A stretch of DNA of 64,000 bases from Marinobacter fonticola (GTDB taxonomy: Bacteria; Pseudomonadota; Gammaproteobacteria; Pseudomonadales; Oleiphilaceae). This document shows, piece by piece, positions 39,822 through 48,727 of the stretch. Below the pieces are notes generated by a model. That model saw nothing but the letters and a program-made list of their open reading frames with translations. It was not told where the DNA came from and searched no databases. The translations under genes and the position numbers were made by a program. The stretch is taken from contig NZ_CP043042.1 in assembly GCF_008122265.1 (NCBI RefSeq), positions 1,984,001 through 2,048,000 of the forward strand, written 5' to 3'. The number at the start of each line of letters is the position of its first letter. Positions within the stretch are counted from its first letter, which is position 1.

Positions 39822-41204
39822 TTGACCCTCACGGTTTCCCTGAGAATTGATCATCCTGTTGTCGGCTGTATCGGTAGCGGCCCGCGCTTGTTGGCTAAGG
39901 CGCGGGCATGCGCCGAGCAGGGCGCGCGCATTGTTTGGCTCGGTCACGACGACCTGCCGAACGAAGCCCCCGCATCGAGTGTTCTTTCGACGCTACCTGA
40001 GCCTGGCAATTCGTTGCTGCGCGTTGATTACGGACTGTTGTTGATCGACACCGGCGTTGCCGAAGATGACACAGCCTGGATTGCGCGCGTCGAAGAGGGC
40101 GTGCCGGTATGGTCCCCAGCGGATCACCCAAGCGCACGCGTTCAGTTTCCCGCGACGCTCCAGCGCGGCCCGCTGCGGATAACCGTCGATACCGGCGGCC
40201 GTTGGCCGACGGTGGCAAGCTGGTTGCGACAGAAGCTGGATACGTTGCTGCCGGAGGGGTTGGGGGATTTGCTGCAGCAAATGATTCACAAGGGCGACCT
40301 GTCCGAACGTTTGACCACTCCCCACCAGCGTCGCAGTTTCTGGTATCGGCTGTTGGACGGCAACCTGGTGGCCCGGGCCCACCAGATGCCGAAAGCGGAA
40401 CTGTCCGATGCACTGGAAAGTTCGATTCGTAAGGCCGCCTCAGGAACCGTAAAAGGGGAGGTCTTTCTGGTTGGGGCCGGACCGGGGGATCCCGACCTGT
40501 TAACGCTTAAAGCGTTACGCATCATCGCTCAAGCCGATGTGGTGTTGTATGACCGGCTGGTCTCCCGGGATATCCTTGCCCGGGTGCGTGCCGACGCCGA
40601 GATGATTCATGTCGGCAAACAGCGATCGAAACATACGCTGGCTCAGGACCAGATCAACCAGAGGCTGGTCGAGTTCGCCCAGGAAGGACGCACGGTCGTG
40701 CGCCTAAAAGGCGGTGATCCTTTCATCTTTGGTCGCGGTGGGGAAGAGATTGAAACCCTTGCCGAGGCGGGTGTGGCTTTTCAAGTGGTGCCGGGCATCA
40801 CGGCAGCCTCGGGATGCGCGGCCTATGCCGGTATCCCGTTGACCCACCGAGACTATGCCCAATCCGTACGGTTTGTAACAGGCCACCTCAAGAACGACAC
40901 CTGCGACCTGCCGTGGAAGGATTTCGTCCAGAACAATCAAACCCTGGTGTTCTATATGGGCCTTGTGGGCTTGCCGGTTATCGCCCGCGAATTGATTGCG
41001 CACGGCATGCCTGCGGATATGCCGGTGGCGCTGGTGTCCAAGGGTACGACGCCCGAACAGGTGGTGGTGACAGGCCGGATCGATTCCATTGTCGAGAATG
41101 TCGAGGCCAGCGAAGTAAAAGCGCCCACGTTGATTATTATTGGTGAGGTGGTCAAGCTGCGGGAGAAACTGGATTGGCTCGGGCAGTCGGTATCGTTGAA
41201 TTGA
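39822..41204 (+). CDS. cysG: Siroheme synthase CysG with degenerate N-terminal domain
   Basis: CysG normally combines precorrin-2 dehydrogenase/sirohydrochlorin ferrochelatase with uroporphyrinogen-III methyltransferase. The methyltransferase half (residues about 215-460) is intact: GEVFLVGAGPGDPDLLTLKAL, VRLKGGDPFIFGRGGEE, PGITAASGCAAYAGIPLTHRDYAQSVRFVTGHL. The N-terminal half keeps the fold but not its signatures. The NAD-binding GGGxVAxRK is replaced by GSGPRLLAK, the AATDD segment around the catalytic Asp by IDTGVAEDD, NVVD by SPAD and SSGG by DTGG. Comparison is with sequences from memory. Dehydrogenase/chelatase activity is therefore doubtful while methylation is likely kept. It follows serS by 38 bases. 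Confidence 0.88.
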   Translation: MTLTVSLRIDHPVVGCIGSGPRLLAKARACAEQGARIVWLGHDDLPNEAPASSVLSTLPEPGNSLLRVDYGLLLIDTGVAEDDTAWIARVEEGVPVWSPADHPSARVQFPATLQRGPLRITVDTGGRWPTVASWLRQKLDTLLPEGLGDLLQQMIHKGDLSERLTTPHQRRSFWYRLLDGNLVARAHQMPKAELSDALESSIRKAASGTVKGEVFLVGAGPGDPDLLTLKALRIIAQADVVLYDRLVSRDILARVRADAEMIHVGKQRSKHTLAQDQINQRLVEFAQEGRTVVRLKGGDPFIFGRGGEEIETLAEAGVAFQVVPGITAASGCAAYAGIPLTHRDYAQSVRFVTGHLKNDTCDLPWKDFVQNNQTLVFYMGLVGLPVIARELIAHGMPADMPVALVSKGTTPEQVVVTGRIDSIVENVEASEVKAPTLIIIGEVVKLREKLDWLGQSVSLN

Positions 41205-41214
41205 TGCTCAGCAT

Positions 41215-41298
41215 GGTAGGTTGGGCTGACGCAGGAAGCCCAACGTAATGATTGGCGGTCGGGGTAGGTTGGGCTTCGCAAGCTCAGCCCAACCTACC
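41215..41298. repeat. GTAGGTTGGGCT palindromic repeat between convergent genes
   Basis: GGTAGGTTGGGCT occurs at 41215-41227 and again at 41263-41275, the second pairing with AGCCCAACCTACC (41286-41298) as a 13-bp stem; TTGGGCT/AGCCCAA (41221-41227 with 41237-41243) makes a second stem. This matches a short dispersed repeat I recall from many gammaproteobacterial genomes. Here it sits between the ends of cysG and the DAHP synthase gene and may act as a bidirectional terminator. Confidence 0.8.
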
Positions 41299-41305
41299 GT
41301 CCTGC

Positions 41306-42385
41306 TTAACTACTGCCGACCCGCCCGGGAAGCACATCTTTCAGCTTGTCGTGCATTTCGCGTAGGGCTTTTTCGGTCGTGGGCCAGTCGATGCAGGCGT
41401 CCGTCACTGAAACGCCGTACTTCAGATCGGCCAGATTCTCCGGAATGGACTGGCTGCCCCAGTTCAGGTGACTCTCGACCATCAGGCCAAGTATGGACTG
41501 ATTGCCTTCGACGATCTGATGCGCTACATCCTGCATGACCAACGGCTGAATTCCTGGATCCTTGTTGGAGTTGGCATGACTGCAATCGACCATCAGGGCC
41601 TTGCGCAGTCCGGCCTTTTCCAGCTCTTGCTCGCACAGTGCGACGCTGACCGAGTCGTAGTTGGGCTTGCCGCCGCCACCGCGCAACACTACGTGGCCAT
41701 AAGAGTTGCCGCGGGTACGGATGATCGACACCTGACCTTTCTGGTCGATACCCAGGAAACTGTGGGGATGAGAGACAGACTTCATGGCGTTGATGGCCAC
41801 GTCGAGGCTACCGTCAGTGCCGTTCTTGAAGCCGATGGCCATGGAAAGGCCGCTACTCATCTCACGGTGGGTCTGGGATTCCGTTGTCCGGGCGCCGATG
41901 GCGGACCAGGAAATGGTGTCCTGCAGATACTGGGGCGAAATGGGGTCCAGCGCTTCGGTAGCGGCCGGTAGACCGAGATCGGCAATATCCAGCAGCAGTC
42001 GGCGGCCGATATGAAGACCCTGTTCGATGTCGAAGGAATCGTTCAGGTGCGGATCGTTGATCAGGCCCTTCCAACCGATTGTCGTCCGAGGCTTCTCGAA
42101 ATAGACCCGCATGACGATGTACAGCGTATCGCTGAGTTCATCGGCAAGCTGTTTCAGCTTGTGGGCGTACTCGTGCGCCGCCTCGACGTCATGAATAGAG
42201 CAAGGGCCGACAACGACGAAAATCCGGTGGTCTTTGCCGTCGAGGATATTGTTGATGGTTTCCCGGCCAGCGGCCACGGTTTCCGCAGCTTTGCCGAGAA
42301 GCGGCATCTCCTCTTTTAAGGCTTCCGGTGTGATCAGCGGCTCCTGGCTGGCCACGTTGATATTCTCGATCTGTTTGTCAGACAT
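41306..42385 (-). CDS. 3-deoxy-7-phosphoheptulonate (DAHP) synthase, class I
   Basis: This enzyme joins phosphoenolpyruvate and erythrose 4-phosphate, opening the shikimate pathway. The 359-residue protein is of the AroF/AroG/AroH type: VVVGPCSIHDVEAAHEYA, MRVYFEKPRTTIGWKGLINDP, ARTTESQTHREMSSGLSMAIGFKNGTDG (in blocks) and the metal-site VDCSHANSNKD. Which amino acid inhibits it cannot be told safely from sequence, so no symbol is given. It is monocistronic and convergent with cysG. Confidence 0.96.
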   Translation of the reverse strand: MSDKQIENINVASQEPLITPEALKEEMPLLGKAAETVAAGRETINNILDGKDHRIFVVVGPCSIHDVEAAHEYAHKLKQLADELSDTLYIVMRVYFEKPRTTIGWKGLINDPHLNDSFDIEQGLHIGRRLLLDIADLGLPAATEALDPISPQYLQDTISWSAIGARTTESQTHREMSSGLSMAIGFKNGTDGSLDVAINAMKSVSHPHSFLGIDQKGQVSIIRTRGNSYGHVVLRGGGGKPNYDSVSVALCEQELEKAGLRKALMVDCSHANSNKDPGIQPLVMQDVAHQIVEGNQSILGLMVESHLNWGSQSIPENLADLKYGVSVTDACIDWPTTEKALREMHDKLKDVLPGRVGSS

Positions 42386-42739
42386 GTCGTTGACTTCTCC
42401 AGAAACAGCAGTTCACAGCACAGATTAACGTCGTGTGTTGCATTGTGGCAGGTGGTTGCTAACCTCTCAGCGGCGATTCAGGTTGCGCTCTGCCATCGAC
42501 TGCTGACACATTGTTACCGTGTTACATAAAGGGGCAGTTATACTGCGATATAAGCGCGCCCAATGCAATTGATCCGAAAGGTGGTACAGCATTGTTTTGG
42601 CCTATTCCGATAATAAGTCTGCTGGACGACCTCTTTGCTGCTCGCTGCAATGGCCAGCTTTGTTTCCATCGGCTGTCGCGTCGTCAACGAGCGTTCATGC
42701 TCACCGTTTGGCAGCCGCCATACAGGACACGTCATTTCC

Positions 42740-44563
42740 ATGGTTCACATAGGGACCACATCGGCGGGCGACGCCCAGCCCAACCTGGATATCATTCAGG
42801 CTATTCTCAAGGGCATTCGGGTGCCGGACCTGCCTTATCCCGTTACCCGGCCGAGTGACGAGGCGGTGTCGGACTGGGTTCCCTTGTTACATACCTGTTG
42901 GCAAGATCAGCGTGACGAGCGCGTCGTCGGCGTGCTGGGCACCGACACGCTGACTTGGTCCGTGCGCCAGGTCAATGCGGCCTATCTTGCCGACCGAATC
43001 ATGGATGTCTTCCTGCAAAAGTCCGGTCTTCATAGTACTCTGGTCAAACGCACGGCCCGTTTGCGCTTTCTGCTCGCCTGGCAGATTCATGAACATGGCG
43101 CCGAAGCGTTGGGCGGGGCCAACAGCGTGCATAATTGGATCGATAGCCTGCATACCCTCAGGGGCTGGAGCGACTCCGGTGGCCGGGCGGCACGTCAACT
43201 GATGAGCTGGCTTGACACCTTGGTTCAGGTTGTCGACCAGTGTTTTGTCGATCGCAACCTGCAACCTTTCGAACGTTTTGCCGAGGATTGGCGTAAAGAG
43301 CAGGAACAGAAAGACGGCCGTATTGACCGTCTCAGGCAGCGGCTGCTGGAAACCGAACAGGGGGCCGCACGGCAACGTACTGCAGATAAGGTTGCCCGAG
43401 CTTTGGTCGGGCGAGCGCTCGGCAAACGGGAGCTGCCTCCCGCAGTCACCACGTTCATCGATACTTATTGGCTGCCCTTGTTGCGTCAAGCGGTCTGGGC
43501 CGAGGGGATGGGCAGCGATAATGCACGCCATGCGGCGAAACTGCTGGAGTGGATGATCTGGGTCTCCGACCCTAAGCTCTCCGATCAAGATCGGGACAAG
43601 CTCTATCACGTGGGAGAACAGTTGGGAGACAAGATCGGCGAGGTCTGGTCCCGTGTCAACAAAGAAGCCCTCCCCGAAAGCGCTCTGCAGGGCATCGAGG
43701 TGACCATGGTCGCCCGCTTGCGCGGCACCCCGGTGGATCTCGAACCGGTGAAAGGCTATAGCTATGACTCCGCTTGGCTTGACGCGAATACAGTGCCTGA
43801 CAGCGAGATTCAGGCCTACCAAGGGCATTGGTTTGTGGAAGGAGAGGGGCAGCAGGAGCAGCGCCTTTATTTCTTTGCGCTTCTCTCGGATTCCAACGAG
43901 GTGCTCTGGACCAACGGAGAAGGCGTTAAGCTGGGACTGATGGATTGGATCGAATTTCGCACCGCATCGGACGAAGGCAGGCTCCGTAGTCTCCCGGAGC
44001 TCAATCACTTTGCAGACGTGGTCAGCGAAACGGTAAAGGCCATGGAGCACGTGTTGCGCTCCCAGATCGTGAAGCGGCGCGAAGCCCGGGAAAAGGCCGA
44101 AGCACAAGCCGCGAAAGTGCGTGCTGAGCGAGAAGCCGCTGAGAAGCGCCGTCAGGAAGAAGAGCAGCGCCGCGAAGCGGAGGCAGCCGAAGCGCGGGCC
44201 GCGGAGGAAGCAGCCGTTCGGGCTCAGGAAGTGGCCGAGCAGCAGCGTCTCGAGAAAGAGCGGTTGGCCGTTGCCCGCGCCCAAGTGGATGGCCTTAAGC
44301 TAGGTAGCTGGATTGCCGTGTCGGCCGATACGCCGGAGAACGGCGAGTCCGCCGAAGCGCGTAAACTGAAACTGGCCGTTCGTCTAAACGCGACCGGCAA
44401 ACTGATTTTTGTCGACCGCTTGGGCTTGAACCGGACGGAAATGACTGTTGATAGCCTTATCGAGGCCATCGTTAAGGGCGAGGCCCGCGTGATGAGCAGC
44501 GAGGCCGAATTCGAGGATACGCTTTCGCGTGTGGTTGGACGAATCAGGGTGGGTCGATCATGA
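42740..44563 (+). CDS. DUF1631 family protein
   Basis: A 607-residue cytosolic protein recognised as the DUF1631 family (some members are loosely labelled thymidine phosphorylase). Most of it is helical: QDQRDERVVGVLGTD, FAEDWRKEQEQKDGRIDRLRQRL, LLEWMIWVSDPKLSDQDRDKLYHVG. Residues about 465-540 are a long Glu/Ala/Arg-rich coiled coil, and a beta-rich C-terminal segment (LKLGSWIAVSADTP, RLNATGKLIFVDRLGLNR) resembles a PilZ-like barrel in outline. It overlaps by four bases a PilZ-domain gene, suggesting a c-di-GMP connection (inference). Start by weak evidence: an in-frame ATG at 42635 gives an unlikely Cys-rich extension. The 354 bases upstream show no other gene. Confidence 0.75.
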   Translation: MVHIGTTSAGDAQPNLDIIQAILKGIRVPDLPYPVTRPSDEAVSDWVPLLHTCWQDQRDERVVGVLGTDTLTWSVRQVNAAYLADRIMDVFLQKSGLHSTLVKRTARLRFLLAWQIHEHGAEALGGANSVHNWIDSLHTLRGWSDSGGRAARQLMSWLDTLVQVVDQCFVDRNLQPFERFAEDWRKEQEQKDGRIDRLRQRLLETEQGAARQRTADKVARALVGRALGKRELPPAVTTFIDTYWLPLLRQAVWAEGMGSDNARHAAKLLEWMIWVSDPKLSDQDRDKLYHVGEQLGDKIGEVWSRVNKEALPESALQGIEVTMVARLRGTPVDLEPVKGYSYDSAWLDANTVPDSEIQAYQGHWFVEGEGQQEQRLYFFALLSDSNEVLWTNGEGVKLGLMDWIEFRTASDEGRLRSLPELNHFADVVSETVKAMEHVLRSQIVKRREAREKAEAQAAKVRAEREAAEKRRQEEEQRREAEAAEARAAEEAAVRAQEVAEQQRLEKERLAVARAQVDGLKLGSWIAVSADTPENGESAEARKLKLAVRLNATGKLIFVDRLGLNRTEMTVDSLIEAIVKGEARVMSSEAEFEDTLSRVVGRIRVGRS

Positions 44564-44964
44564 CGGCCAACGATTATAGTTTTGGCAATGGACCGGAAAC
44601 GGAAAGGGAGCAGCGTCGTGAGTTTCGGCTAACCGGCCGGGTCACGGTCGAACTGGAGCTGGAGTCTCCGGACCCGGAAGAGTCCGGGCAACCTCATGTT
44701 CTCACCTGTTATACGTCGGACTTGTCCGCTACGGGCATCCGGGTTGTGGCGAGGGAGCCGGCAACCGAAGGAGCCATTATTCCGGCCTACATCGAGCTCG
44801 AGCGTGCGGGTGAAAAAGCAGCCTACACCCTGATGGTCGAAGTGGTTTGGTGCCGGGCGCAAGACGACGGCTTGTGGCAGGTCGGCTTGCGGGTACTCGA
44901 GTCGGATGACACGGCCGTGCTGGAATGGCTGGAAACCATGGCGCAGGCTTTGGAAGACGATTAG
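44560..44964 (+). CDS. PilZ domain protein, c-di-GMP-binding type
   Basis: The 134-residue protein is one PilZ domain with the c-di-GMP motifs intact: RREFR (RxxxR) near residues 19-23 and DLSATG (D/NxSxxG) near residue 54, followed by beta strands ending in VGLRVLESDD. In contrast to PilZ at 7173-7523 it should bind the dinucleotide. The ATGA overlap with the DUF1631 gene indicates a translational pair. The likely role is as a receptor for the upstream protein or for a motility output; this is inference. Confidence 0.88.
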   Translation: MTANDYSFGNGPETEREQRREFRLTGRVTVELELESPDPEESGQPHVLTCYTSDLSATGIRVVAREPATEGAIIPAYIELERAGEKAAYTLMVEVVWCRAQDDGLWQVGLRVLESDDTAVLEWLETMAQALEDD

Positions 44965-44991
44965 CCGGTATTCCACGTAGCGTTACCTATA

Positions 44992-45063
44992 ACGCGTAGC
45001 TGTCCTCGCAACACCACGCGCAGCTGTCCTCGTAACACCACGCGCAGCTGTCCTCGTAACACT
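44992..45063. repeat. Three 24-bp tandem repeats
   Basis: Three adjacent 24-bp copies (44992-45015, 45016-45039, 45040-45063), the last two identical except for the final base and the first with two changes. Core: CGCAGCTGTCCTCGTAACAC. They lie between convergent genes, the last copy reaching the stop codon of the lipoprotein gene. Copy number may vary between strains. Confidence 0.95.
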
Positions 45064-46099
45064 AGTCGGCCTGCGCAATACCGTCTTTTTGCGCCGGAGC
45101 GTTGTCGGGAAAGGCCGCCAGACCCTTAGCGAGGAAGCGCCTCACGTCCTTGAGCGAGTCTTCCGGCACCTCTTCCATCGGTATATGCCCCACACCTTCA
45201 TAGGTAACCAGGCGAGCGTTACCTATGTCATTGAGCCAGCGCGTCGCCAGCTCCACGGGCACCCAGCTGTCGTCTTCACCCCAAAGTAACAGTGTCGGCG
45301 CATTGATTCGAAAAAAGGGTAACGGGGCTTCGTTCTGGGCGCGTTCGTCTACAATTTCCAGGGTTTTCATGTAAATCGGCTTGGCTCCGGGGCGCTGGGA
45401 CATATGCACGTAGCGATAAACGTCCTTATCGTGCATGCGGCGCGGATCGCCGTAGGCGTTGCGTAGGGACAGCGTCACGATGACAGGTGGCTGGACGTAG
45501 TTACCAAGGAAGTTCATGGGAAAAGCCGTGCCCAAGTCCAACAGCCAGGGCGTTTCTTGCGGGTAACCGAAAGGATTCAGGAGGATCAGCCGGTCCACTC
45601 GGTTCCCGTACTGGGCTGCGTAGCGGGCAGCGACGAAGCCACCCAGCGAATTGCCCGCGAGGGTGAAGTTCTCCAGATCCAGGCGTTCGACAAACTTGGC
45701 GAACGTATTGACGATGCTGTCTTCGTCGAAGTCTTCGGGGTTTTCCGGACCGCCGGTCATGCCGAAACCGGGCATATCCAGGGTAATGACGCGGTGCGAA
45801 CGACTCAGCTCGGCGACCCAGCTATCCCAGGTTTGCAAGGATGAAAATATGCCATGCAGCAGGATAATCGTATCGCCCTGGCCTTGATCGCGGTAGTGGA
45901 TGCGATAGCCATTAACCGTCATGAACGTTGATTCGTCATTGATATAGCGTTCTTCCAGGTAGGGCATCGGAATATCGGCAAAGCCAGTGGCATTGGCCAA
46001 GGATGGGCTGGCTTTCATGGCGGAGCCGATACTCGAGCAGCCCGACAACGCGGTGACGGCGAGAAAGGCGAGAGCGAGGAAACGAAACGTCGAACGCAT
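45062..46099 (-). CDS. Alpha/beta hydrolase lipoprotein
   Basis: A 345-residue lipoprotein with lipobox LSGC (Cys21). The hydrolase fold has HGIFSS (oxyanion region), GNSLGG with the nucleophile Ser, the acid in LLWGEDDSWVP and the base in EGVGHIPMEE. The sequence DMPGFGMTGGP and PFGYPQETPWLLDLG resemble esterases and epoxide-hydrolase-like enzymes; the substrate is unknown. It is anchored to the outer or inner membrane by inference. It ends in the third 24-bp repeat. Confidence 0.82.
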   Translation of the reverse strand: MRSTFRFLALAFLAVTALSGCSSIGSAMKASPSLANATGFADIPMPYLEERYINDESTFMTVNGYRIHYRDQGQGDTIILLHGIFSSLQTWDSWVAELSRSHRVITLDMPGFGMTGGPENPEDFDEDSIVNTFAKFVERLDLENFTLAGNSLGGFVAARYAAQYGNRVDRLILLNPFGYPQETPWLLDLGTAFPMNFLGNYVQPPVIVTLSLRNAYGDPRRMHDKDVYRYVHMSQRPGAKPIYMKTLEIVDERAQNEAPLPFFRINAPTLLLWGEDDSWVPVELATRWLNDIGNARLVTYEGVGHIPMEEVPEDSLKDVRRFLAKGLAAFPDNAPAQKDGIAQAD

Positions 46100-46169
46100 G
46101 GGGTGAACTCCTGTCGGAACGTTCCGAGATTACTCAACTTTACAAACCGGAACAGTGACGAAGTTCGAT

Positions 46170-46203
46170 AAAAAGGCAGGGAGCCTCCAGGTGCGGGGCT
46201 CCC
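46170..46203 (-). terminator. Terminator of fabI
   Basis: On the minus strand GGGAGCC (46197-46203) pairs with GGCTCCC (46179-46185), followed by TGCCTTTTTAT. It lies 20 bases past the fabI stop. Confidence 0.8.
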
Positions 46204-46222
46204 TTCGGTATCGGAAAGGCGT

Positions 46223-47008
46223 CTATTCTTCCAGGGCGCCCATACCCGTGATGTTGAATCCGGCATCGACATAGAGGATTTCGCCGGTAATCCCACTGGC
46301 CATGTCCGAGCACAGGAAGGCTGCGGTATTGCCCACTTCTTCTTTGGTCACGTTGCGCTTGAGCGGGGCGCGATTGGCGTTCTCGGAGAGCATTTTGCGA
46401 AAGCTCTTGATGCCGGACGCGGCCAATGTCTTGATCGGACCTGCGGAAATACCGTTGACCCGAATACCGTCGGGCCCCAAACCGGAAGCCATATAACGTA
46501 CGTTGGCTTCCAGGGAGGCCTTGGCCAGCCCCATGACGTTGTAGTTGGGCAGTACGCGCTCGGCGCCCAGGTAGGTTAATGTCAGCAGGGAGCCGTTATC
46601 GTTCAGCATGCCGCGTGCGCCTTTGGCCAGCGCGACAAAACTGTAAGAGCTGATATCGTGGGCGGTCTTGAAGCCTTCGCGGGTGGTGACGTCCACATAG
46701 TTGCCGTTCAACTCGTGGCCGGGGGCAAACCCGACAGCGTGGACGATAATATCGACCTTGTCCCAGTGCTTGCCCAGTTCCTTGAATACCTCGTCAATTT
46801 CCTCGTCGCTGGCGACGTCGCAAGGGAAGGTCAGTTCGCTACCCCATTCTTTGGCGAAACCCACGACCCGGGATTTGAGCTTTTCGTTCTGGTAGGTAAA
46901 TGCCAGCTCAGCGCCTTGCTGATGGAAAACCTCGGCAATACCGTGCGCAATAGAATGTTTGCTGGCAACCCCGACGATCAGGGCCCTTTTTCCTTTGAGA
47001 ATTCCCAT
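46223..47008 (-). CDS. fabI: Enoyl-[acyl-carrier-protein] reductase (NADH) FabI
   Basis: FabI reduces the enoyl-ACP double bond in fatty acid elongation. 261 residues, short-chain dehydrogenase fold: [33 protein letters not shown], the Y-(X)6-K pair as Tyr156 and Lys163 in YNVMGLAK, with the extra Tyr146. The ATG has CAGGAGATC upstream. The hydroxyl-binding features suggest the triclosan-sensitive FabI class. In P. aeruginosa fabI lies beside the same ABC transporter block. Confidence 0.97.
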   Translation of the reverse strand: MGILKGKRALIVGVASKHSIAHGIAEVFHQQGAELAFTYQNEKLKSRVVGFAKEWGSELTFPCDVASDEEIDEVFKELGKHWDKVDIIVHAVGFAPGHELNGNYVDVTTREGFKTAHDISSYSFVALAKGARGMLNDNGSLLTLTYLGAERVLPNYNVMGLAKASLEANVRYMASGLGPDGIRVNGISAGPIKTLAASGIKSFRKMLSENANRAPLKRNVTKEEVGNTAAFLCSDMASGITGEILYVDAGFNITGMGALEE

Positions 47009-47109
47009 GAATGATCTCCTGATTCACGTGTAGGACGCATTTTCACCGATCGGCGTACGTCGGATAAGTCGCTATTCGTCTAACGTTGGGCTTATGAGCG
47101 TGAGCGACT

Positions 47110-48726
47110 TCAAGACACCGGGCCGACTGAGTCGTCCGGTTTACCCTGGTAAAAGAACGCTGCGTCAAGCAGTTGCCGTGTGTAGTCTGCCTGGGGCGAA
47201 CCGAGTACCTGCTCTGCGTCGCCATACTCCACCACCTTTCCCGACTTGAGCACAAGCACCCGGTGACTCAATGCGCGCACGACGGAAAGGTCATGACTGA
47301 TAAAAAGATAGCTCAGTCCATAGCGTTGCTGTAGCGAGCGCAGCAACTCGATGACCTGCTTTTGTACGGTCCGGTCCAAAGCGGACGTAGGCTCGTCCAG
47401 CACAATCAGCTTCGGATGCAGTACCAGAGCCCGGGCGATGGCGATGCGCTGCCGCTGACCGCCGGAAAACTCGTGTGGATAGCGGTGTCGCGTTTCCGGA
47501 TCGAGGCCGACATCCTTTAAGGCCTGAATGATCATGGCCTCATGGCGTTCCTTTTCGTCCTGGAAGTGAACGTTCAAACCCTCGCCGATGATTTCACCCA
47601 CGGACATGCGTGGGCTCAGGCTGCCATAAGGATCTTGAAAAACGATCTGAAGATGTCGGCGTAAGGGTTTGAATTGTTTCTGACTTAGGTGACCTATCGT
47701 GCGGTCCTCAAAGCGAATATCGCCGTCACACCGGGTCAGCTTCAGCAGAGCCATACCCAAGGTCGTCTTGCCGCTGCCGCTCTCGCCGACGATACCCAGG
47801 GTTTCCCCCGTGCGCAGAGAAAGCCCGACGTCATTAACCGCGTGCAGGAACGTCTTGGGTCGTCCCAGGAAATCTTTGGTGACGGGGAAACGTACATTGA
47901 CCTTCTCCATCGTTAGCAGCGGGGTTGCGTCGCCGGCGATCGATGGCGGAGCGTCGCCAGGATCCGCATTCAGCAACATGCGGGTGTAAGCCTGGCTGGG
48001 ATTGTTGAAGACATCTTCCGTCGGACCGGCTTCCATCACGCGCCCGTGTTGCATGACCACGACATCGTCGGCGTAATGGCGAACAATCGACAAGTCATGG
48101 GTGATCAACAGCACGGCCATGCCCATTTTCGTCTGAAGGTCACGCAGCAGCTCCAGTACTTGACGCTGGACCGTGACATCTAACGCGGTGGTGGGTTCAT
48201 CGGCAATCAGCAGATCCGGTTCGTTGGCCAGCGCCATGGCGATCATCACGCGCTGCTTTTGACCGCCGGAGAGTTGGTGCGGGTAATAACTCAAGCGTTG
48301 CTCGGGATCGGGAATACCGACCAGATCCAGCAGTTCCAACGTGCGACTGCGCGCCCGGTTGGGACGCATACCTTGATGCAGGGCCAGGGTCTCGCTGATC
48401 TGTTTTTCCACGGTATGGAGCGGGTTCAGGGACGTCATCGGTTCCTGAAAGATCATGCTGATGCGCTTGCCGCGGATCTGGCGCAGCCGCTGTGGCTTGG
48501 CTTTCAGCAGATTTTCGCCTTCCAGATGAATTTCGCCGGCCGGGTAGCTGGCATGGCGATCGTCCAACAGCCGAAGAATCGACAGAGCCGTCACGGACTT
48601 GCCTGAGCCGCTTTCGCCGACCAGTGCGAGTGTTCGGCCAACGGGTACCGAAAAGCTGACGTCGTCGACCACCTTCTTGCCGTGAAACGCAATCGACAAA
48701 TGACGGACATCGAGAAAGTCGGCCAT
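47110..48726 (-). CDS. yejF: Microcin/peptide ABC transporter ATP-binding protein YejF-like
   Basis: One polypeptide with two ABC ATPase domains (538 residues). The first has Walker [10 protein letters not shown], signature SGGQKQR and Walker [13 protein letters not shown]; the second [16 protein letters not shown] and [12 protein letters not shown]. It powers the YejABEF-type importer for oligopeptides. Start at 48726 with GAGGAAG in the yejE end; the upstream reading from 48768 is in the yejE gene. Last gene of the yejA-yejB-yejE-yejF order. Confidence 0.94.
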   Translation of the reverse strand: MADFLDVRHLSIAFHGKKVVDDVSFSVPVGRTLALVGESGSGKSVTALSILRLLDDRHASYPAGEIHLEGENLLKAKPQRLRQIRGKRISMIFQEPMTSLNPLHTVEKQISETLALHQGMRPNRARSRTLELLDLVGIPDPEQRLSYYPHQLSGGQKQRVMIAMALANEPDLLIADEPTTALDVTVQRQVLELLRDLQTKMGMAVLLITHDLSIVRHYADDVVVMQHGRVMEAGPTEDVFNNPSQAYTRMLLNADPGDAPPSIAGDATPLLTMEKVNVRFPVTKDFLGRPKTFLHAVNDVGLSLRTGETLGIVGESGSGKTTLGMALLKLTRCDGDIRFEDRTIGHLSQKQFKPLRRHLQIVFQDPYGSLSPRMSVGEIIGEGLNVHFQDEKERHEAMIIQALKDVGLDPETRHRYPHEFSGGQRQRIAIARALVLHPKLIVLDEPTSALDRTVQKQVIELLRSLQQRYGLSYLFISHDLSVVRALSHRVLVLKSGKVVEYGDAEQVLGSPQADYTRQLLDAAFFYQGKPDDSVGPVS

Positions 48727-48727
48727 A

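Noticed and set aside
42635..42739. N-terminal extension of the DUF1631 gene from an ATG at 42635
   Set aside because: The added 35 residues are Cys/Ser/Arg-rich and unlike the family; no ribosome binding site precedes that ATG.
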